The notes: generated by a model from the letters alone, not told the origin. Positions 7,306-14,946 are shown, counted from the first letter of the stretch. The stretch is 18,611 nt of DNA from Clostridia bacterium (GCA_017462125.1 JAFTRQ010000189.1:1-18611); one strand, 5' to 3'. Numbers and translations: made by a program.

Positions 7306-8109
7306 ATGAAATTCAAATTTGATCACGACTACCACATTCATTCCCATCTTTCACTTTGCTCCAACGATCCCGAGCAAAGCAATGAGAGAATATTGCAGTA
7401 TGCTAAGGAGAACGGGTTGAAAAAGATCTGTCTCACCGACCATTTTTGGGATGCCTCGGTAGCAGGAGCTCCCGATTGGTACAAAAAGCAGGATATGGAG
7501 CATATCCTGCAGGCTAAGCCTCTGCCCGAAAGCGAAGGAATAGAGTTCCTTTTCGGCGCGGAGACCGAGTTTAACCGAAAGCACGTTGTGGCAACGGCAA
7601 AGGAAACCTTTGACGAGCTTGACTTTGTCATTATCCCCACCACGCATCTGCATATGAGAGGATTGACGATCACGGAAGAGGACTACCAATCAAACGACGC
7701 GAGAGGAAGGATCTGGGTCAGCAGAATGGATGCATTGCTCGATCAGGATCTGCCGTTCCATAAGATCGGTATCGCGCACCTGGCCTGCCCTCTTTTTGAT
7801 AACCGCTCCAGACAGCACTATCTTGATTCGCTTTCCTTGATCCCTTCGGACGAGATGGAAAGAGTCTTTGCCAAGGCAGCAGAGGTGGGGGTAGGCATTG
7901 AATTGAACTTTGGGGATATGAAATGTACGGATGACGAGGCCGATACTGTGCTGAGGATGTTCCGCATTGCCAAAGCACAGGGATGTAAATTCTATTGCGG
8001 AAGCGATGCGCATCACCCCAAGACGCTGATGCAGGCGAAGGAGGTCTTTGAGCGCGCGATCGACCGTTTGGAGCTGACCGAGAATGACAAGTTCCATATC
8101 GGGGAATAA
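7306..8109 (+). CDS. PHP-domain phosphoesterase, histidinol-phosphatase-like
   Basis: This 267-residue protein has the metal ligands of the PHP domain: HIH at residues 10-12, LTDHFWD with Asp and His near 44-45, GAETEF with the bridging Glu, further His residues in THLHMRG and IAHLACP, and a terminal GSDAHHP. The layout fits small phosphatases of the HisK/HisJ type, which hydrolyse phosphomonoesters in a trinuclear metal centre. No other histidine biosynthesis gene is near, so histidinol phosphate need not be the substrate. ATG 7306 sits behind AGAGGTGG, an excellent ribosome binding site, which makes the in-frame GTG at 7297 unlikely. A second, different PHP gene follows after 2 bp. Confidence 0.85.
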   Translation: MKFKFDHDYHIHSHLSLCSNDPEQSNERILQYAKENGLKKICLTDHFWDASVAGAPDWYKKQDMEHILQAKPLPESEGIEFLFGAETEFNRKHVVATAKETFDELDFVIIPTTHLHMRGLTITEEDYQSNDARGRIWVSRMDALLDQDLPFHKIGIAHLACPLFDNRSRQHYLDSLSLIPSDEMERVFAKAAEVGVGIELNFGDMKCTDDEADTVLRMFRIAKAQGCKFYCGSDAHHPKTLMQAKEVFERAIDRLELTENDKFHIGE

Positions 8110-8111
8110 TT

Positions 8112-8975
8112 ATGGAAAATAAAGAAAAGTATTGCGACCTGCATCTCCATTCCTACTATTCCGACGGTACCTGCTCGCCAAGCGAGTTGGTGAGGAAAGC
8201 GCGGGAGGCTCGACTCTCGCCCATCGCCTTGACCGATCACAATACGGTGGAGGGGCTTGACGAGTTTCTTGCTGAGGCTGAGAGACAAGGTGTTGAAGCC
8301 ATATCGGGCATCGAGTTTTCGGTGGATTATCTCGGACGGGAGCTCCATTTATTGGCCCTTTACGTCGGACGTGAATATTTCGGCGAGATCGAGGAGATGA
8401 TGGAGCGTTATCTCAAAATCAGAGAGCAGAGCAACCGAGAAATGGTGCAGGCGCTGAGAGACGGCGGATATCTGATCGATTACAACGAGATTTTAGCCAA
8501 AAGCGGTAACGGCTATATCAACCGCGCCCATATCGCCAGGGAATTGACCGAAAAGGGGTATATGCCGTCGGTGAGAGCGGCATTTGACACTCTGCTTCGC
8601 AAGGACGGCCCCTATTTCAGACCTCGCAAATTTCCGAATGTGTTTGATATGATAGATTACATCAGAAAGATCGGCGCGGTGTCGGTTCTGGCGCACCCCT
8701 TTTTGCAGTTTAATGAGGCAGAGCTCAGAGAGTTTTTGACCGAAGCCCGGAAGCACGGCCTTTGCGGTATGGAGACGGTCTATACCGAGTTTTCGGACGA
8801 GCAGGTGGCGCTTGCAAAGCGAAATGCCGAAGAATTCGGTCTGATTGAAAGCGGCGGCAGTGATTTCCACGGCACCACCAAGCCCGATGTGGCTATCGGC
8901 GTGGGATTTGGTAATTTGAAGGTTCCCGCGATTTTGGCGGAGAGAATTAAGAAACGAGCGGAGGAGAATTTATGA
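8112..8975 (+). CDS. PHP-domain phosphoesterase, TrpH/YciV-like
   Basis: This 287-residue PHP protein belongs to the branch related to E. coli TrpH/YciV, members of which act as nucleoside 3',5'-bisphosphate phosphatases and 5'-3' exoribonucleases. Ligand motifs are DLHLHSYYSDGT at residues 9-20 (H11, H13, D18), LTDHNT at 41-45, the Glu in SGIEFS (E68), VLAHPF near 196, and GSDFHG near the end. The central insertion of about 100 residues, including NRAHIAREL, is typical of this branch. ATG 8112 is 2 bp after the previous stop with only GGGG as a ribosome binding site, so coupling is likely. Its stop overlaps the next ATG by 4 bp. The two PHP proteins are not recent duplicates. Confidence 0.85.
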   Translation: MENKEKYCDLHLHSYYSDGTCSPSELVRKAREARLSPIALTDHNTVEGLDEFLAEAERQGVEAISGIEFSVDYLGRELHLLALYVGREYFGEIEEMMERYLKIREQSNREMVQALRDGGYLIDYNEILAKSGNGYINRAHIARELTEKGYMPSVRAAFDTLLRKDGPYFRPRKFPNVFDMIDYIRKIGAVSVLAHPFLQFNEAELREFLTEARKHGLCGMETVYTEFSDEQVALAKRNAEEFGLIESGGSDFHGTTKPDVAIGVGFGNLKVPAILAERIKKRAEENL

Positions 8976-9616
8976 CACATCTTATAATCACCCGACACGG
9001 GTACAGCGAATACAACAAGACGAGAATGTATACGGGGCAGGTCGACGTGGCGCTGACCGATCTGGGTCTCCGTCAGGCGGCGAGGACGGCGGAATATGTT
9101 GCCGAGACCTACAAGATCGACGCTATTTATTCAAGTGACCTGAAGCGCGCTATGAGTACGGCAATACCCGTTTCGGAAAGGCTTGGAATTCCCGTCATCA
9201 AGGAGCCCCTTATCAAGGAGATCTACGGAGGCCTTTGGGAGAATAAGTTCATGCCCGAAATCGACGAGCTTTATCACGACGATTATCAGATCTACAAGAC
9301 CACCATCGGTCTGGCACGTTGTACCGGCGGCGAGTCGCTGGCGGAATTGCAGGCGAGAGCCCTTGAGGGAATGAAGAAGATCGCCGAGGAGAACGACGGT
9401 AAGACGGTCTTCGTTGCCACACACGGCGGTGTGCTTCTGGCGCTGACGGCTTATTGGATGGGTCTGCCGCTTGAAAAAATGCACGAGACTCCCCCCGCAA
9501 CCAACAGCTCGATCACCGAGGTTACATACGACAGAGGCGAATTCAAGATCGTCAAATATAGCTTTGACGAGCATCTTGGTGAGCTGAAAGTCGAAAACGA
9601 TATGCATTTGCAATAA
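8972..9616 (+). CDS. Histidine phosphatase family protein (phosphoglycerate mutase-like)
   Basis: The predicted phosphatase is 214 residues long and cytoplasmic. The catalytic core is visible: TRHG with phospho-accepting H9, the conserved N15 in YNKTRMYTGQ, R59 in SSDLKRAMSTA, E83 in IKEIYGGLWE as the likely proton donor, and H151 in ATHGG. The short length and the GLWE motif fit cofactor-dependent phosphatases of the CobC/GpmB type rather than glycolytic mutases. GGAGGAG precedes the ATG, which overlaps the preceding TGA as ATGA, so the two are translationally coupled. Substrates of this family are broad (sugar phosphates, nucleotides, alpha-ribazole phosphate). No cobalamin gene is near, so a sugar phosphate is my preferred guess. 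Confidence 0.9.
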   Translation: MTHLIITRHGYSEYNKTRMYTGQVDVALTDLGLRQAARTAEYVAETYKIDAIYSSDLKRAMSTAIPVSERLGIPVIKEPLIKEIYGGLWENKFMPEIDELYHDDYQIYKTTIGLARCTGGESLAELQARALEGMKKIAEENDGKTVFVATHGGVLLALTAYWMGLPLEKMHETPPATNSSITEVTYDRGEFKIVKYSFDEHLGELKVENDMHLQ

Positions 9617-9634
9617 TTGATAAGGAGAGTGCTT

Positions 9635-10966
9635 ATGGTAAACAAAATATCCGCTGCGGTTGAGAAGCACAGACAGCTGATCCTTGACGCCGAGAGGTAT
9701 ATCTGGAAGAATCCCGAGACGGGATACAAGGAAGTTAAGACAAGCAAATACCTTGCTGAAAAATTTGAGTCCTTGGGCTACAAATTGACCTATGCCGAGG
9801 GAATCACGGGATTTTATACGGTAATTGATACCGGCAGACCCGGCCCTGAAATATTGGTGATGGGCGAGATGGATTCGGTGATCTGTCCCTCTCATCCCGA
9901 AAGCGACCCCGTAACGGGAGCGGTGCATTCCTGCGGTCACAACGCGCAAAGCGCGGCGTTGCTCGGTATCGCGGCGGCTCTGAACGAGGAGGGAATACTT
10001 GATTCTCTCTGCGGTCGCATCAAGCTCTGCGCCGTGCCTGCGGAGGAGCTGCTTGAGATTGAATTCCGTCAGGGACTGAAGAAAGAGGGCAAGATAAAAT
10101 ATCTTGGCGGCAAGAGCGAATTTTTGCACAGAGGATATTTTGACGGCGCGGATATGGCGCTTCTGGTGCACACCGCTCACGGCTTTTCCTGCGGCTCTGA
10201 CCACGTTGGCTGTCTCGTGAAGCGCATAATATACAAGGGCAAGGCGGCTCATGCGGGCGGAAATCCCGCAGGCGGTATCAACGCACTTTACGCGGCAAGC
10301 TGCGGATTGCAGGCGGCAAACGCTCTCCGTGAGACCTTCAGAGAGAGTGACCTCATTCGTTTCCATCCTATAATCACCCACGGTGGCGATATGGTCAACG
10401 CGATTCCCGAGACAGTAGTTATTGAAAGCTACGTCAGGGGCAAGAGCTTTGAAGGAATCGTGAGAGAAAACAAGAAGATAAACCGTGCACTTATCGGTGC
10501 GGCGCTTTCCGTGGGAGCCAATATCGAGATCGTGGATATGCCCGGATATTCACCGCTTGTTGACGACGTTAATATGGCGGCGGTGGTAAGTGAGGCGGCG
10601 AAGCTTGTGGATTCCTCTCTCAATCTTCCCGTAGCATCTCCGTGGAGCACGGGAAGCACCGATATGGGCGACCTTTGCTATCTGATGCCCACTATTCAGC
10701 CCTATGCCGCAGGAGCTGTCGGCACGGGACACGGAAACGATTATTATATCGTTGACCCCGATGCCGCTTGCGTTAAAAACGCTAAATGGCAGGTGATGAC
10801 GATTGCTCTTTTGCTTGAAAACGGAGCAGAGAGAGCGAAGAAGATTATTGAGGGTTTCAAGCCGAAGTTCCCGTCGGCAAGGGCATTCCTTGATTATCAG
10901 GATAGCCTGAACGATGAGGGTGACCGCATTATTTACACTGACGGAAAGGCCGAGGTACGGCTTTGA
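9635..10966 (+). CDS. M20 family amidohydrolase, AbgB/M20D-like
   Basis: This predicted zinc- or manganese-dependent amidohydrolase has 443 residues and removes an acyl or aminoacyl group from an amide. Metal-site motifs are GEMDSV at residues 77-82, where Glu replaces the first His as in AbgB-like members, CGHN at 100-103, the catalytic pair EE at 137-138, and H179/H182 in VHTAHG. The dimerisation domain spans roughly residues 195-325, and the C-terminal ligand is probably in GTGHGNDY near 373. Typical substrates are N-acyl amino acids and p-aminobenzoyl-glutamate. ATG 9635 follows AAGGAGAG, which decides against the frame opening at 9617. It sits 18 bp after the histidine phosphatase, and its link to the sugar enzymes is unclear. 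Confidence 0.85.
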   Translation: MVNKISAAVEKHRQLILDAERYIWKNPETGYKEVKTSKYLAEKFESLGYKLTYAEGITGFYTVIDTGRPGPEILVMGEMDSVICPSHPESDPVTGAVHSCGHNAQSAALLGIAAALNEEGILDSLCGRIKLCAVPAEELLEIEFRQGLKKEGKIKYLGGKSEFLHRGYFDGADMALLVHTAHGFSCGSDHVGCLVKRIIYKGKAAHAGGNPAGGINALYAASCGLQAANALRETFRESDLIRFHPIITHGGDMVNAIPETVVIESYVRGKSFEGIVRENKKINRALIGAALSVGANIEIVDMPGYSPLVDDVNMAAVVSEAAKLVDSSLNLPVASPWSTGSTDMGDLCYLMPTIQPYAAGAVGTGHGNDYYIVDPDAACVKNAKWQVMTIALLLENGAERAKKIIEGFKPKFPSARAFLDYQDSLNDEGDRIIYTDGKAEVRL

Positions 10967-11001
10967 TATAATTTTTGGCAATAGCCTGAAAGGACAGAAT
11001 T

Positions 11002-11835
11002 ATGCTTAAAAGAGAAGAAATCAGAATCAGAGATCCCTTTATTTATACCGACAAGGAGAACGGATGCTACTATATGTACGGTACCACCTCCTGCAAAAAG
11101 GACACCTTGGCGGCAGGCGCTTCATATGCCTGCTACAAGTCCTATGATCTTGAAAATTTTGAAGGCCCGTTTATACTTTTTGAGAGCGATGGAAAGAATT
11201 TCTGGGCGGACAGAGATTTTTGGGCACCCGAGATGCATAAATACAACGGCAAATATTATCTTTTTGCAAGCTGTAAGGCAGAGGGCGTTTGCCGCGCGAC
11301 ACAGATCTTCGTTTGCGACACCCCCAACGGCAAGTACGTTCCTGTTTCCGAGAAGCCCATCACTCCTCCCGATTGGGAGTGTCTTGACGGAACCTTTTAC
11401 GTTGAGAACGGTCAGCCTTATATGGTTTTTTGTCACGAATGGGTGCAGGTTGGCAATGGCGAGATCTGGGCAGTTCCGCTGACAGCAGACCTTTCCGCTG
11501 CCGCAGGAGAGCCCAAGATGCTGTTCAAGGCAAGCGATAATCCCGACGTCAGCGAGCTTCAGGTTGGCAGGGGGACATACGTCACCGACGGCCCCTTCCT
11601 TTGGCAGGAGGATGGCAAGGTAAAGATGATTTGGTCCAGCTTCTATAAGGGCAGATACCTTGTGCTTGAGGCTGAGGCAGATTCGCTCCTTGGTGAGTGG
11701 AAGCACGGAGGAAGTCGATTTGACTTCGACGGCGGTCACGCGATGCTCTTTACAACACTTGAGGGCAAGAGAATGATCTCGCTCCATAAGCCTAATACAG
11801 CAAATTTGGAAAGAGCGTTTTTCTGCGAATTCTGA
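11002..11835 (+). CDS. Glycoside hydrolase family 43 protein
   Basis: This predicted inverting glycosidase has 277 residues, a bare five-bladed propeller without a signal peptide or carbohydrate-binding module. The general base is D11 in IRIRDPFI near the N-terminus, and D129 in CLDGTFY is the probable pKa-modulating Asp. Other propeller signatures are DRDFWAPEMHKYNGKYYLF at 70-88, a CHEWVQ segment near 144-149, and FDGGHAML near the C-terminus. The position where many GH43 enzymes have EGP reads TDGPF (D196), so the acid Glu must be elsewhere, perhaps in the CHEWVQ segment. Known activities are alpha-L-arabinofuranosidase, arabinanase and beta-xylosidase. Intracellular location suggests short imported oligosaccharides. 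The APH-like kinase follows after 2 bp. Confidence 0.87.
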   Translation: MLKREEIRIRDPFIYTDKENGCYYMYGTTSCKKDTLAAGASYACYKSYDLENFEGPFILFESDGKNFWADRDFWAPEMHKYNGKYYLFASCKAEGVCRATQIFVCDTPNGKYVPVSEKPITPPDWECLDGTFYVENGQPYMVFCHEWVQVGNGEIWAVPLTADLSAAAGEPKMLFKASDNPDVSELQVGRGTYVTDGPFLWQEDGKVKMIWSSFYKGRYLVLEAEADSLLGEWKHGGSRFDFDGGHAMLFTTLEGKRMISLHKPNTANLERAFFCEF

Positions 11836-11837
11836 TT

Positions 11838-12626
11838 ATGAAAAGAACACCGATCAATCTAAATCTCCAAGAATTTCCCGAAGAATTTCACTCGGTATTG
11901 GAAAGCGCCGATGTTTTTGACAGCAGCTGCTCGGAAGCGGCACGGGTTTATTTCCTCGACGTTGACGACGGCTTGTATCTGAAGGTCTCTGCAAAGGGAA
12001 GTCTCAAAAAAGAAGCCCTGATGACCGATTATTTTCACAGCAGAGCACTTGGCGCGGCAGAGGTGGTCAGATATCTGTCCAATGACAGGGATTGGCTTCT
12101 TACCACCCGTGTGGCGGGCGAGGATTGCACCCACGCGGACTATCTGGCAGATCCGAAGCGACTTTGCGACCTGCTTGCGCAAAAGCTGCGAGAGCTTCAC
12201 GAGACCGATTTCAGCGGTTGTCCCATTCCGGATCATACGGCTAACTATCTTGCCACCGCCGATCACAACTTTAAAGCGGGCATTTATGATGCGGCGCTGT
12301 TTCCCGATAATTGGGGATACAGAACGGCAGAGGAGGCATGGCAGACCTTGCAGGAGGGAAAGCATCTCTTAAAATCCGATACGTTGCTTCACGGAGATTA
12401 TTGCCTACCTAACGTGATGTTGGATCGTTGGCGCTTCAGCGGCTTTATTGATCTTGGCAACGGCGGTGTGGGAGATCGACACGTTGACCTGTTTTGGGGT
12501 GCGTGGACGCTGAATTTCAATCTTCATACCGACAAATACCGTGAGCGCTTTTTCGACGCGTATGGAAGAGATCGCATAGATGAGGATATTCTGCGAATCG
12601 TTGCGGCAGCGGAAGTGTTTGGTTAA
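11838..12626 (+). CDS. Aminoglycoside phosphotransferase family protein, APH(3')-like
   Basis: The predicted kinase is 262 residues long, close to APH(3') enzymes, and has their motifs in order: LYLKV with the ATP-binding Lys K49, the helix Glu near E59, LHGDYCLPNVML with catalytic H185, D187 and N192, and GFIDLGNGGVGDR with metal-binding D205. The C-terminal FFDAYGRD also matches the family's substrate-binding end. APH(3') enzymes phosphorylate the 3'-hydroxyl of kanamycin-type aminoglycosides, and related proteins phosphorylate other small hydroxyl compounds. It begins 2 bp after the GH43 stop, with no strong ribosome binding site, so it appears embedded in the sugar operon and not in a mobile cassette. 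Its role could be sugar phosphorylation or intrinsic resistance; sequence cannot decide. Confidence 0.82.
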   Translation: MKRTPINLNLQEFPEEFHSVLESADVFDSSCSEAARVYFLDVDDGLYLKVSAKGSLKKEALMTDYFHSRALGAAEVVRYLSNDRDWLLTTRVAGEDCTHADYLADPKRLCDLLAQKLRELHETDFSGCPIPDHTANYLATADHNFKAGIYDAALFPDNWGYRTAEEAWQTLQEGKHLLKSDTLLHGDYCLPNVMLDRWRFSGFIDLGNGGVGDRHVDLFWGAWTLNFNLHTDKYRERFFDAYGRDRIDEDILRIVAAAEVFG

Positions 12627-12671
12627 TTGTAATATAAATTGGGATTTAGCGAGGACGCGGGGGAGACGCGT

Positions 12672-12697
12672 GTTACTTTTCTTGAAAGAAAAGTAAC
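12672..12697. repeat. Perfect 11-bp stem hairpin
   Basis: GTTACTTTTCT (12672-12682) pairs perfectly with AGAAAAGTAAC (12687-12697) around the loop TGAA. It is followed by CAAAAGAACCTCCCCCC, with no T-run. I recall near-identical stem sequences as common intergenic repeats in gut bacteria, but cannot verify this here. It could serve as a transcript-end stabilising hairpin for the operon ending at 12626. Confidence 0.6.
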
Positions 12698-12746
12698 CAA
12701 AAGAACCTCCCCCCAAAAAAAGGTTAGAATTGCACCAATGCTGTTC

Positions 12747-12886
12747 TATAAAACCGTATTGATTTGAATCAAAATTCTTCTTCTATCGTGTTTCGAGTTT
12801 CTTGCAAACTCTTTTGTGTAAAAGGTTTCAAATAAACTTGCAACTCGATAGCAGTGATGCTTTGACAAAATCCTCACGGTTTTATA
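12747..12886. repeat. Long imperfect inverted repeat, MITE-like
   Basis: Outer arms TATAAAACCGT (12747-12757) and ACGGTTTTATA (12876-12886) are perfect 11-bp complements 118 bp apart. Further inside, CTATCG, GAGTT and TGCAA of the left arm recur in complementary order in the right arm as TTGCAACTCGATAG. The whole 140-bp unit could fold into one interrupted hairpin and has no coding content. It may be a decayed miniature inverted-repeat element or a structured RNA. Confidence 0.5.
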
Positions 12887-12911
12887 AAAACAAAACGGCT
12901 ACACCTAAAAC

Positions 12912-13006
12912 CAATTTTTGAAAAGCTTTTGGATTCTTAAACCTTTTTTTCAAAAAGGCTTAAGCCGCCGGAGGCACGCGTCCCCGTCGGCCGACAAATC
13001 AAAATT
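12912..13006. repeat. Intergenic palindromic repeat, copy B
   Basis: This is a diverged copy of the repeat at 32-137. It keeps the lead-in (a T-run, then GAAA and a second T-run, then GGATTCTTAA), the A/T-cored stem (12936-12948 with 12952-12964, one A-C mismatch) and the end CCGACAAATCAAAATT at 12991-13006. The GC-rich portion between stem and end differs. It lies about 50 bp upstream of the metallo-beta-lactamase-fold gene, as copy A lies upstream of the first gene. Confidence 0.65.
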
Positions 13007-13053
13007 CCAAGATGAAATAAAGAGCCGAGGCTATCTCGGAGAAAGGAAGAAAA

Positions 13054-13836
13054 ATGAGTATTCAATTTCAATTTTTAGGAACCTGCGCGGCGGATTTTTC
13101 ACCCAGATTGAAGGGCGATTGCGCCAATTGCTTTGATATGAACGCGCGCCGTTCGTCGTCCGCTATTATTAATGGCAGATATCTGATCGATTGCGGTATA
13201 CATACCGTCAATTCTCTCGAAATTGCGGGAATTCCGTTTGAAAATATCACCGATGTTTTCTTTACACACCTTCACGGAGATCATTTTCAAGCCGCTAACC
13301 TTGCCAAGATCGCAGAGGCAAAGACAGAGCCCTTGCGCGTGTGGGTCGCTAACAGCGCAAAGCTTCCCAAAATCGAAAACACGGTGATCATCAGAATGCC
13401 CAAGCATGCCAAGATTGACGTGGACAAGGGTGTTTTCGTAACGGGACTTTATGCAAATCACGACGAGGGTGCCGCTCCTCAGCACCTTCTTTTTGAGATC
13501 GACGGCAAGAGGATCCTTTACGCAACCGACGGCGGTTGGGTAGTGAATGCAAGCTATAACTTCCTCCGTCAGCAGACTCCCACGCTTGATATGCTGGTTT
13601 GGGATTGTACCTGCGGCGATTACGAGGGTGAATGGCGAATCGGTGAGCATAACAGCATTCCTATGATCCGTCTGATGCTGCCTTCCTTCAGAAAGGTCAA
13701 GATCATAGACGATGAAACGAAGGTATATCTGACCCATCTTGCGCCCTCTCTCCATAAGCCTCACGACGAGACCGTGGAGATCGTGAAGCCTATGGGCGCA
13801 CTTGTAGCTTATGATGGACTTGCTATTGAGATCTGA
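13054..13836 (+). CDS. MBL-fold metallohydrolase, PhnP-like
   Basis: This 260-residue protein has the metallo-beta-lactamase motif HLHGDH at residues 72-77, a following His (H135 or H143), the bridging D158 in YATDGG, and a late His in THLAP. The N-terminus, LGTCAADFSPRLKGDCANC with two Cys residues, resembles PhnP-type phosphodiesterases, which have Cys-rich zinc sites and open 5-phosphoribosyl 1,2-cyclic phosphate. No phosphonate genes are near, so a cyclic phosphodiesterase of another kind, or another MBL hydrolase, is equally possible. AAAGGAAG lies just ahead of ATG 13054. It stands alone between a repeat-rich gap and the promoter of the glucokinase, so it is probably monocistronic. Confidence 0.82.
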   Translation: MSIQFQFLGTCAADFSPRLKGDCANCFDMNARRSSSAIINGRYLIDCGIHTVNSLEIAGIPFENITDVFFTHLHGDHFQAANLAKIAEAKTEPLRVWVANSAKLPKIENTVIIRMPKHAKIDVDKGVFVTGLYANHDEGAAPQHLLFEIDGKRILYATDGGWVVNASYNFLRQQTPTLDMLVWDCTCGDYEGEWRIGEHNSIPMIRLMLPSFRKVKIIDDETKVYLTHLAPSLHKPHDETVEIVKPMGALVAYDGLAIEI

Positions 13837-13901
13837 TAACGGATTTTGCGCAAAAAAGTGGGATATTTGAAGGAATATTATGTCAAAAATGATGATTGTA
13901 C

Positions 13902-13930
13902 TTGACAGATTACCAAAATTCCCGTATAAT
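13902..13930 (+). promoter_or_regulatory. Consensus SigA-type promoter of the ROK gene
   Basis: A perfect -35 box TTGACA (13902-13907) and perfect -10 box TATAAT (13925-13930) are separated by 17 bp. Transcription would begin near 13937, giving a leader of about 50 nt before ATG 13987. This is the only full-consensus promoter I see in the window, and it makes the ROK gene an independent, probably strongly expressed unit. Confidence 0.85.
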
Positions 13931-13986
13931 TATCATAGGACAGGTTTGTCTGTTCGGCTTCCAATTATGAAAAAGAGGTAAAAAGA

Positions 13987-14946
13987 ATGTATCGTATAGG
14001 TATTGATTTGGGCGGAACCAATATTGCCGCCGCAATTGTAAATAACGAATTCAAGATCGTAAAGAAGATGAGCGTGCCTACAGGCGCGGAGAGAGACGCA
14101 AGCCTTATCATGGATGATATGGCGGCGCTTTGTAAGAACGTTTGCGCTGAGGCAGGCATTGATTTTTCCGAGATCGAGGCTATTGGTATCGCTTCTCCCG
14201 GTGTTGCGAACCATACAGACGGAATTATTGCGTATTCCTGTAACCTTCCTTTCCGTCAGTTCCCAATCTGCGCAGAGCTTGGTAAGAGACTTGGTATGAA
14301 CAATATCCACGTTGAAAACGATGCCAATGCGGCTGCATGGGGCGAGGCTGTCGCAGGTGCCGCAAAGGGCGCGAAGGATTCTGTGATGATCACGCTCGGC
14401 ACAGGTGTTGGCGGCGGTGTTATCATCGACGGCAAGGTCTTCTCCGGCTTTAACTATGCGGGTACTGAGCTTGGCCACGTTGTCATTCAGGTTGGCGGCA
14501 GACCCTGCGGATGCGGCAGAAAGGGCTGCTGGGAGGCTTATAGCTCCGCCACCGGTCTGATCAATATGACCAAGGACAAGCTTGCCGAGTGTGAAAAGGC
14601 AGGCAGAGCTACCTTGATGACCGAGATCGTTGCAAAATACGGCAAGGTCAGCGGCAGAACCGCATTTGACGGACTCAGAGCAGGCGACGCGGCGGCAAAA
14701 GAGGTCGTTGACGAGTATATCACATATCTTGCAAGCGGCCTTGCAAGTATGATCAATATCTTCCAGCCTGAGGTGCTTTCCATCGGCGGCGGTATTTCGG
14801 GTGAGGGACAGTTCCTGCTCGATCTCGTTACTCCCATCGTTACAAACGAAATGTACGGCGGCGACTTTATCAAGCCCACCAAGATCGTGATCGCAGAGCT
14901 TGGAAACGATGCGGGTATCGTTGGCGCGGCGTTCCTTGGAATATAA
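13987..14946 (+). CDS. ROK family glucokinase
   Basis: The predicted enzyme phosphorylates glucose or a related hexose with ATP in the cytoplasm. It is 319 residues, the usual glucokinase length. Visible motifs are the phosphate loop IDLGGTN at residues 6-12, catalytic D112 in VENDANAA, the adenosine loop LGTGVGGG at 137-144, ELGH with zinc ligand H164, and the ROK zinc cluster CGCGRKGC with C174, C176 and C181 followed by WEAY. AAGAGG precedes the ATG. The gene has its own consensus promoter 57 bp upstream. Codon use is strongly biased, as in a well-expressed gene. No DNA-binding domain is present, so it is a kinase and not a ROK repressor. It would feed sugars freed by the neighbouring enzymes into glycolysis. 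Confidence 0.9.
   Translation: MYRIGIDLGGTNIAAAIVNNEFKIVKKMSVPTGAERDASLIMDDMAALCKNVCAEAGIDFSEIEAIGIASPGVANHTDGIIAYSCNLPFRQFPICAELGKRLGMNNIHVENDANAAAWGEAVAGAAKGAKDSVMITLGTGVGGGVIIDGKVFSGFNYAGTELGHVVIQVGGRPCGCGRKGCWEAYSSATGLINMTKDKLAECEKAGRATLMTEIVAKYGKVSGRTAFDGLRAGDAAAKEVVDEYITYLASGLASMINIFQPEVLSIGGGISGEGQFLLDLVTPIVTNEMYGGDFIKPTKIVIAELGNDAGIVGAAFLGI

Larger units (their letters stand above)
12627..13053. other. 427-bp gap rich in inverted repeats
   Basis: No credible gene is visible. In order it holds a small ACGCG/CGCGT hairpin near 12655-12671, a perfect 11-bp hairpin at 12672-12697, a long imperfect inverted repeat at 12747-12886, and the second palindromic repeat copy at 12912-13006, then the ribosome binding site AAAGGAAG of the next gene. 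The stretch probably marks the end of the upstream transcription unit, although no classical stem followed by a T-run on the + strand is present. A weak promoter-like pair, TTGACA at 12862 and TATAAA at 12883 with a 15-bp spacer, is in the second arm of the long repeat. Confidence 0.6.

Noticed and set aside
9131..10381. Long open frame of 416 codons on the - strand
   Set aside because: It lies opposite the histidine phosphatase and M20 genes, has no family motifs, and reads as low-complexity antisense translation of GC-rich codons.
12862..12888. Promoter TTGACA / TATAAA for the metallo-beta-lactamase-fold gene
   Set aside because: The spacer is only 15 bp and both boxes fall inside an inverted repeat about 165 bp upstream, so it is noted in the gap description but not called.
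12918..13136. Short + strand frame of 72 codons
   Set aside because: It is translated repeat sequence that runs into the metallo-beta-lactamase-fold gene in another frame, with no ribosome binding site.
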